Assembly (NCBI GenBank): GCA_026388865.1 | Contig: JAPLIX010000116.1 | Location: 1-11,840, forward strand | DNA: 11,840 nucleotides | Reading direction: 5' to 3' | Source of the DNA: Pseudomonadota bacterium | Lineage (GTDB): Bacteria; Desulfobacterota; WTBG01; CAIYCZ01 | Shown here: in pieces, positions 7,584-11,840 of the stretch | How positions within the stretch are numbered: position 1 is the stretch's first letter | Layout: each line of letters opens with the position of its first letter | Program-made: the position numbers and the translations under genes | The notes under the pieces: generated by a model | Databases searched by the model: none | What the model saw: only the letters and a program-made list of their open reading frames with translations | What the model was told of the DNA's origin: nothing

Positions 7584-8321
7584 ATGCGCGTTTATGTCGG
7601 ATTTGATGATACGGACACGATTGATGCTGACCGCGGCACCGGAAAGCTGGCCCGCTGGTTTGAACAGGAACTCCCCGAAGGCTGCACCCTGTGGGGCGTG
7701 GTCAGGCAGCAGCTTCTGGTTGACCCGGCCATTCCCTACACCTCCCACAACAGCTCAGCCTGCGCCGTGGTAGAAGTACCCGATTCTTCCTACACTGAAA
7801 TACTTATTGGGAAGGCCGCTGAACACATTAAGCGGTTTTTTATTCCCGGCAGCGATCCGGGGCTTTGTGTTGCCGCAGATGGTAACGGGTCTTTTGCAAG
7901 GCTCATTTCATTCGGAAAAGTGTGTGCAACCAGTATCGTTTCGCAGAAAGCTGCTCTGCAGGCTGCCGCCGGAGTACATCTTTCCGGTCATGGCGGCACC
8001 AATGACGGCATTATCGGTGCTGCCGCAGGAGTTGGCCTGACTGCTTCGGGCTGGAGCGGCAGATTTATTGAATTCAAACGGTTGCGTGATTTTCCCGAGC
8101 TGGTCCGGGTAACTGATTTAGGACGGGCCGGTATCGTCGTAGTATCGGTTGATCGCGACGCGCCAGTGCCGGGCCCTGACGACATGGTTGATACCAGGGG
8201 GTGGCTGCGGCCGCGGCTCTGGGGCACACATCCGACTTTGCCGGTGACGGCCGCGGGAAAGAACCTGTGGCATGCGCTGGCCAAAGAAAAACGCAGGCAC
8301 AAAGACAAACAGGAGGGATAG
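7584..8321 (+). CDS. TiaS-like DDTD-motif protein, short form
   Basis: 245 residues from ATG 7584; a GGAG at 7568-7571 lies 12 nt upstream, a little long. The N-terminus YVGFDDTD (4-11), the IPYTSHNSSA segment (50-59) and the glycine-rich GGTNDGIIGAAAGVGL (137-152) match the N-terminal half of TiaS, the ATP-dependent enzyme that attaches agmatine to C34 of archaeal tRNA-Ile2. Archaeal TiaS is about 420 residues and has additional C-terminal tRNA-binding domains; these are absent here, so tRNA modification is doubtful and a small-molecule or protein kinase-like role is more likely. The protein is predicted cytoplasmic, with a Lys-rich tail. It is followed after 4 nt by the small gene at 8326 and then by the molybdenum storage homologue, so a nucleotide-dependent role connected to that protein is possible but inferred. 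Confidence 0.7.
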   Translation: MRVYVGFDDTDTIDADRGTGKLARWFEQELPEGCTLWGVVRQQLLVDPAIPYTSHNSSACAVVEVPDSSYTEILIGKAAEHIKRFFIPGSDPGLCVAADGNGSFARLISFGKVCATSIVSQKAALQAAAGVHLSGHGGTNDGIIGAAAGVGLTASGWSGRFIEFKRLRDFPELVRVTDLGRAGIVVVSVDRDAPVPGPDDMVDTRGWLRPRLWGTHPTLPVTAAGKNLWHALAKEKRRHKDKQEG

Positions 8322-8325
8322 TCCC

Positions 8326-8547
8326 ATGGCAGGAAAAATATTTTATAGAGAACGGCGTAAAGTAGGTGAAGGGGAGAAGAAACCGCGCTATAAACTGGTT
8401 GCCGTGGCAGGCATTGATATGAAAATCTACGGCAAACACCTGCGCAAGGGTGAGCTTGAACAGATTGCAGAGGCCGTCGGCGCGGACCTTGTGCTGCTTA
8501 AAAGCGGAGACAAGAAAAAGGGCGAAGACGTTTCTGTGGATGATTGA
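8326..8547 (+). CDS. Small basic protein of unknown function (73 aa)
   Basis: The ATG at 8326 is preceded by a strong AGGAGG (8311-8316) 9 nt upstream; this Shine-Dalgarno overlaps the end of the TiaS-like gene, indicating coupling. I do not recognise a family. The protein has a basic N-terminus (YRERRKVGEGEKK), a central predicted strand-helix KLVAVAGIDMKIYGKHLRKGELEQIAEAVGA-type segment (about 22-53) and a charged tail. No signal peptide, membrane segment or Cys is present, so it is probably cytoplasmic. Its position between the TiaS-like and MoSto-like genes suggests a shared pathway. Confidence 0.7.
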   Translation: MAGKIFYRERRKVGEGEKKPRYKLVAVAGIDMKIYGKHLRKGELEQIAEAVGADLVLLKSGDKKKGEDVSVDD

Positions 8548-8603
8548 GTACGCGCAGGCAGCGTATAGTTTACAAATAACCTGTATATTAAGAGACATAC
8601 TGC

Positions 8604-9434
8604 ATGGCACTGCTCAGGGACCGTGATGGTCGTCGCTTACATGTAAAAAGCAGGCTGATGGGGGAAAGCCTTGTCAGCAGGACGCTGATAGATAAACTTG
8701 TTATCGCACCGCAGCAGCGGCTGTTCCCGGACGTTACGATTTTAAAAATCGGCGGGCAGTCAATCTGTGACCGCGGGAAAAAAGCGCTGCCGGGAGTCAT
8801 CAGGGAAATAGCAGCGAACAAAAAAAAGCACAAGATGCTGCTGGTGACCGGAGGCGGGACGCGCAGCCGTCATATCGATGCCATAGGCCTAGAGCTTGGC
8901 ATGCCCACCGGGGTCATCGCCAAGTTCGGCAGCTCCAGCTCCGAGCAGAACGCGCTTTTGGTTTCCATGCTGCTTTCACCCTGGGGCGGGATCAAGATCG
9001 GCCATGACGAGATTGTTAAGCTTCCGACCTACTTTACTCAAGGGTGCATTCCGGTCATGCATGGCATGCCGCCCTATGACTATTTTGCCATCCCTCCGGC
9101 AAAAGGACGGATTCCTATCCACCGGACAGACGTGGGTGCCATTATCCTTGCCGACCTGATCGGCGCAAAGAATTGTATATTTGTTAAAGATGAAAAGGGG
9201 CTGTACACCGATGATCCCAAGAAAAACCCTGGCGCGAAGTTTATTCCCCGGATCGAGGTAAAACAGCTTTTAAAAAAAGATCTGGACGATCTCATCATTG
9301 AGCGCCCATGCCTGGAGATTCTGCAGAACAGCGAGGTAGTGAACCAGATTCAAATCATCAATGGCCTGGAGAAAGGAACGATAACAAAAGCTCTCAACGG
9401 AGAGAAGGTGGGGACTGTTATTTATAAGGAATAA
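8604..9434 (+). CDS. Molybdenum storage protein subunit (MosA/MosB-like amino acid kinase family)
   Basis: 276 residues from ATG 8604, with an AAGAGA ribosome site about 8 nt upstream. It belongs to the amino-acid-kinase fold of UMP-kinase type: KIGGQS (48-53), TGGGTRSRH (82-90), GMPTG (99-103), SGMPP-like HGMPPYD (153-159), GRIPIHRTD (168-176), KDEKGLYTDDP (195-205) and QIINGL (250-255). The N-terminal extension before RLFPDVT, the HRTD motif and the overall length match molybdenum storage protein subunits rather than housekeeping UMP kinase. In Azotobacter the alpha3beta3 MoSto hexamer uses ATP to deposit polyoxomolybdate or tungstate inside a protein cage. Only one subunit gene is visible here, so either a homohexamer forms or a partner lies elsewhere. 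It is 56 nt after the small gene, probably in the same operon. Storage of Mo or W is inferred from the family. Confidence 0.8.
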   Translation: MALLRDRDGRRLHVKSRLMGESLVSRTLIDKLVIAPQQRLFPDVTILKIGGQSICDRGKKALPGVIREIAANKKKHKMLLVTGGGTRSRHIDAIGLELGMPTGVIAKFGSSSSEQNALLVSMLLSPWGGIKIGHDEIVKLPTYFTQGCIPVMHGMPPYDYFAIPPAKGRIPIHRTDVGAIILADLIGAKNCIFVKDEKGLYTDDPKKNPGAKFIPRIEVKQLLKKDLDDLIIERPCLEILQNSEVVNQIQIINGLEKGTITKALNGEKVGTVIYKE

Positions 9435-9474
9435 CCAGTTTCTAAACGTTGTTATAAAAGTTTACCAGCCTGCA

Positions 9475-9710
9475 CTATCCCTCTTCCCCTTCAGCCAGTA
9501 TTTCATCCTTCATATCTTCAGGTGCCGGCGTGAAATAGCGCTGCGCGATGATGGTCGGTACTATTGCGGAAAGAATAACGGTTGCAATGAGAACTGGGCT
9601 TTATTGATATAGCCTGCCTGATAGCCGAACATGGTTGATATAGTTCCGAAGGTAAGGCCGGTGCTCATGAGCAGCGTTAAAATCAGGTACACGGCTTTTT
9701 CTTTTTTCAG
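9475..9710 (-). pseudogene. C-terminal remnant of a cation:proton antiporter, frameshifted
   Basis: On the minus strand this stretch encodes the end of a CPA2-type Na+/H+ antiporter. The part from 9710 reads KAVYLILTLLMSTGLTFGTI and on to NKAQFS; the reading then shifts, and the other frame gives LIATVILSAIVPTIIAQRYF followed by an acidic tail and a stop (tag, 9477-9475). The junction (about 9583-9588) has lost 1 or 4 nt compared with an intact protein. An in-frame stop lies just upstream at about 9713-9711, and everything N-terminal (several hundred residues expected for the family) is missing, replaced by the end of the corA gene. It is most likely a dead fragment left by a deletion. Confidence 0.7.
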
Positions 9711-9735
9711 CTATAACCCAGGCAGATACTTCCGC

Positions 9736-10803
9736 TCACAGCCATTTCCGCTTTCTGAAAAAAAACAGCATGATGCAAACGACGGATATCATTATGGTAA
9801 GAACAAAGGGGTACCCCCATTGCCATTCCAGTTCAGGCATATATTTGAAATTCATCCCGTAGAGACCGACGATAAAGGTGAGCGGGATAAAAATAGTGGC
9901 GATAATGGTCAAAACTTTCATCACCTGGTTCAGCCGGTTGCTGAGCGATGAGAGATAGATGTCAAGCATGCTGGAAAGCATTTCTCTGAACGTCTCAATG
10001 GTATCTATGATCTGCACCACATGGTCATAGACATCCCGCAGAAAAATCTCTGTTGACTCCTTTATCAAGTCTGATTCCCGCTTCGCGAGCGCAGCAACGA
10101 CTTCGCGCAGCGGCCAGATGCAGCGTCTGATATACAGCATCTCCCGTTTAAAGTAGTGTATTCTTTGCAGGGTTTCCGGTTTGGGGTCGGTAACCACTTC
10201 TTCTTCAAGAAGCTCGATCTGTTCCCCCAGCTTCTCAAGAACGGCAAAGTAATTATCCACTATGCCGTCAAGCATGGCATAGGCGAGATAATCAGCCCCC
10301 ATTTTGCGGATTTTTCCCTTGCTGCTCCTGATGCGCTGCCGCAGCGGCTCAAATACATCACCCTTAAGTCCCTCCTGAAAAGAAAAAACAAAGTTGCTGC
10401 CGAGAATGAGGCTCACCTGCTCGGATACGATAGCAGTGCCCTGGTCATTGTAGTGGAGCATTTTGAGAACTATAAAGATATAATTCTCCATGTCATCAAC
10501 CTTGGGGCGCTGGTCAGTGTTCAGTATATCTTCCAGCGTCAGTGGATGAATTTCATAACAGGCCCCCAGTTTTTCAATAAGCTGTACATCATGAACACCT
10601 TCAATATTAATCCAGGTAACGGTGGGGCGGTCTTTTAACAATAAGCACTGTTCAAGCGTCTGCAGCGTTTCTTCCCGCAGGTCAGTTTCATTGTAGTCAA
10701 TAACCGTGACCCCGGTGATATCCACGGTTTTTTCTCCGATGTGCACGAGTGTGCCGGGCCCCATCCAGGCCTTTTTTGAGCGCTTTTTTGTATATCGTTT
10801 CAT
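9736..10803 (-). CDS. corA: CorA-family magnesium/cobalt channel
   Basis: 355 residues from the ATG at 10803, chosen over an upstream in-frame ATG (10836) because AGGAGA stands about 5 nt before it. CorA forms a pentameric inner-membrane channel for Mg2+ (also Co2+ and Ni2+). Visible marks are the acidic and basic N-terminal cytoplasmic domain with EIHPLTLEDILN, a long helical region rich in Glu/Leu, a first membrane helix ending in the diagnostic YGMNF (GMN at 316-318), the periplasmic loop MPELEWQWGYP, a second membrane helix and the basic end FRKRKWL. Length is typical and no key residue is lacking. It is transcribed opposite to the MoSto cluster, and the antiporter remnant follows it on the same strand. 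Upstream lies the repeat-bearing intergenic region. Confidence 0.92.
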   Translation of the reverse strand: MKRYTKKRSKKAWMGPGTLVHIGEKTVDITGVTVIDYNETDLREETLQTLEQCLLLKDRPTVTWINIEGVHDVQLIEKLGACYEIHPLTLEDILNTDQRPKVDDMENYIFIVLKMLHYNDQGTAIVSEQVSLILGSNFVFSFQEGLKGDVFEPLRQRIRSSKGKIRKMGADYLAYAMLDGIVDNYFAVLEKLGEQIELLEEEVVTDPKPETLQRIHYFKREMLYIRRCIWPLREVVAALAKRESDLIKESTEIFLRDVYDHVVQIIDTIETFREMLSSMLDIYLSSLSNRLNQVMKVLTIIATIFIPLTFIVGLYGMNFKYMPELEWQWGYPFVLTIMISVVCIMLFFFRKRKWL

Positions 10804-10842
10804 GGAATCTCCTGAGGTAAATGAGCGTGTTGTCAAAAATTA

Positions 10843-10853
10843 ACCACAGAGAA
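10843..10853 (+). repeat. CCACAGAG-type repeat, copy 1
   Basis: ACCACAGAGAA is identical to the 11-mer at 11147-11157. It directly precedes the long palindrome. Confidence 0.5.
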
Positions 10854-10860
10854 CGCCCGT

Positions 10861-10930
10861 CCTCCGTAGCACTGCCTACCTTCCGCATAAAGCGTGCTTT
10901 GGAAGGCGGGCATTAGGTGGACTGCGGAGG
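10861..10930. repeat. Long imperfect palindrome (REP/MITE-like hairpin)
   Basis: CCTCCGTAG (10861-10869) pairs with CTGCGGAGG (10922-10930); CAC (10870-10872) can pair with GTG (10917-10919); TGCCTACCTTCC (10873-10884) pairs with GGAAGGCGGGCA (10901-10912) with one mismatch and one G-T pair; AAAG/CTTT close a small apical loop (10889-10900). The arms are GC-rich in an AT-rich background. It looks like a mobile palindromic repeat or a structured RNA rather than a terminator, since no T-tract follows. Confidence 0.6.
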
Positions 10931-10984
10931 GTGGACAGAGAAAATAATATTTATCAATACGTTAATTAAAAAGTATGTTAGCCC

Positions 10985-10998
10985 CCTCTGTGCCCTCT
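10985..10998 (-). repeat. CCACAGAG-type repeat, inverted part-copy
   Basis: CCTCTGTGCCCTCT shares the CCTCTGTG core with the right arm of the hairpin at 11147-11178, so it is an inverted, diverged copy of the same repeat family. Confidence 0.4.
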
Positions 10999-11146
10999 AA
11001 ATTTCTATTTTTTACTTTTATTTTCAGGTACATTATATACAGCACATTACTTTTTCTTTCAGCCGTGCTCAAGAGCTTCCGTATCACTACCCCCTCTATG
11101 CTGTAGAACAACGGTGAGTGTTTCATTACTGTTCATTTTTTTGGAG

Positions 11147-11178
11147 ACCACAGAGAATTTCTCAGTGTCCTCTGTGGT
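11147..11178. repeat. CCACAGAG inverted-repeat hairpin
   Basis: ACCACAGAG (11147-11155) and CTCTGTGGT (11170-11178) form a perfect 9-bp stem around a 14-nt loop, followed by TTTTATATA. It could act as a terminator, but repeats of this type are scattered between genes in many anaerobic bacteria, so a repeat family is the more likely reading. Confidence 0.55.
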
Positions 11179-11281
11179 TTTATATACACGTGTTTTCAAT
11201 AATTAAAAACGGTTTATACTATATCCGCTAACCTGACAATAAAAAAATATTTACAGAAACGCGACCAGGCTCTGTTCCCGT

Positions 11282-11311
11282 TTGATAACAGGGATGGTGC
11301 CATGATATAGT
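11282..11311 (+). promoter_or_regulatory. Putative sigma70-type promoter for the KamA-family gene
   Basis: TTGATA (11282-11287) and TATAGT (11306-11311) each match consensus at 5 of 6 positions, with an 18-nt spacer. Transcription would begin near 11318, giving a leader of roughly 90 nt before the ATG at 11407. Confidence 0.4.
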
Positions 11312-11406
11312 AGGACAAACAGATCCGATCCAGTCAGCCGTCAATAACCATAGCTGCCGGAATAGCACTATACGGACAATAAATAAATCAAATTATTTTC
11401 ACATCC

Positions 11407-11840
11407 ATGCTTAGAAAAGCAGCCTCCACAGTACTCCCTATACCGACAGCCGGCCGGCCCCGCTGGCAGCAGCTGGCAGCAAACGCTGTGACAAAAGCTG
11501 AGGAGCTTGCCCGCTATATCCCGATTGACAGGGAAGCCGTGCAAAAGGTCATTGATTGCTACCCGCTGCGGATCAACCGCTATTATCTGAGCCTGATTAA
11601 GGAGCCGGGAGATCCCCTGTGGAAACAGGTGGTGCCTGATGAACAGGAGCTTTTGGATATCGTGGGAATGGAGGACCCGCTCGCGGAAGAGGAGCATTCC
11701 CCGGTTCCGAATATAACCCACCGCTACCCGGACCGGGTCCTTTTCCTGGTGTCAAACCAGTGCGCTGTTCACTGCCGCTTCTGCACCCGTAAGCGAAAAA
11801 TCGGAAAACAGTTTGCGGTGACCGATAAAACCGTGAGCGA
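11407..11840 (+). CDS. KamA-family radical SAM aminomutase (3' partial)
   Basis: The frame runs from ATG 11407 off the window edge (144 codons visible). No clear ribosome site is seen, but the start leaves the expected family N-terminus (RWQQLAANAVTKAEELARYI). Family marks follow: YPLRINRYYLSLI (about 54-66), GDPLWKQVVPD (about 70-80), EEHSPVPNITHRYPDRVLFL, then the radical SAM cluster motif CAVHCRFC (C119, C123, C126) and TRKRKIG. Lysine 2,3-aminomutase uses a [4Fe-4S] cluster, SAM and PLP to turn lysine into beta-lysine, in lysine fermentation or osmolyte synthesis. The PLP lysine and C-terminal domain lie outside the window, so related aminomutases (for example glutamate 2,3-aminomutase) or EpmB-like enzymes cannot be excluded. 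It is divergent from corA. Confidence 0.85.
   Translation, partial: MLRKAASTVLPIPTAGRPRWQQLAANAVTKAEELARYIPIDREAVQKVIDCYPLRINRYYLSLIKEPGDPLWKQVVPDEQELLDIVGMEDPLAEEEHSPVPNITHRYPDRVLFLVSNQCAVHCRFCTRKRKIGKQFAVTDKTVS

Larger units (their letters stand above)
10804..11406. other. Gene-free divergent region with repeats
   Basis: About 600 bases between the divergent corA and kamA-type genes. I see no coding sequence with family resemblance. It contains one long imperfect hairpin, at least three copies or part-copies of a CCACAGAG motif, AT-rich tracts and one plausible promoter for the gene at 11407; these are listed separately. Confidence 0.6.

Noticed and set aside
8074..8610. Minus-strand open frame of 178 codons over the TiaS-like and small genes
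   Set aside because: It has no recognisable domain, and the plus-strand genes beneath it show family motifs and ribosome sites; it is a shadow.
9631..9951. Plus-strand open frame of 106 codons across the corA end
   Set aside because: It runs antisense to the antiporter remnant and the corA membrane helices, with biased low-complexity composition; it is a shadow.
10831..10836. TTGACA on the minus strand upstream of corA as a -35 box
   Set aside because: No acceptable -10 box lies at the required distance; the region instead contains the ribosome site.
11368..11721. Minus-strand open frame of 117 codons over the KamA-family gene
   Set aside because: It is antisense to clear KamA-family sequence and has no protein-family resemblance.

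Overview
The window reads as a chromosomal segment of a Gram-negative, probably anaerobic bacterium of Desulfobacterota/Nitrospirota type. This is inferred from the gene families, not from any marker gene: secreted multi-module DNRLRE proteins with Thr-rich linkers, a paired CxxCH heme-type motif, a molybdenum-storage-protein homologue, a KamA-type radical SAM enzyme, and intergenic CCACAGAG-type repeats. Base composition is close to balanced, and no rRNA, tRNA or CRISPR was found.

Positions 1-7435 form one plus-strand operon of secreted or lipid-anchored proteins, with gaps of 24, 10 and 18 nt and then an 8-nt overlap. It ends at a clear intrinsic terminator at 7516-7550. Four of the five genes carry a DNRLRE-type (CBM96/disaggregatase-related) beta-sandwich, each joined to a different partner: (1) Thr/Ser/Gly linkers plus a small helical C-terminal domain; (2) a paired CxxCH segment inserted in the DNRLRE domain, then a calcineurin-like metallophosphatase and an FN3-like domain; (4) FN3-like and IPT-like domains plus an unrecognised C-terminus; (5) the same helical C-terminal domain as gene 1. 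Gene 3 is a purple-acid-phosphatase-like lipoprotein ending in a cohesin-like domain. Its frame breaks exactly where the GHxH metal-binding motif should be.

Positions 7584-9434 hold a second plus-strand cluster: a short TiaS-like 'DDTD' protein, a 73-residue unknown protein, and a molybdenum storage protein (MosA/MosB-like) subunit. The gene order suggests metal storage with nucleotide-binding accessories, but that link is inference.

On the minus strand, an intact CorA-type Mg2+ channel gene (9736-10803) is followed directly by a decayed C-terminal remnant of a cation:proton antiporter (9475-9710), also frameshifted. A gene-free stretch (10804-11406) holds a long imperfect hairpin element, several copies of a CCACAGAG repeat and a plausible sigma70-type promoter. 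The window ends inside a KamA-family gene (11407 to the edge) that retains its CxxxCxxC radical SAM motif.

The most unusual content is the DNRLRE cluster, above all the heme-motif insertion in a carbohydrate-binding-type domain fused to a phosphoesterase, and the cohesin-like module beside it. Together they suggest a cell-surface or extracellular-matrix assembly. Two independent small-deletion frameshifts mean that either local gene decay or assembly error must be considered.
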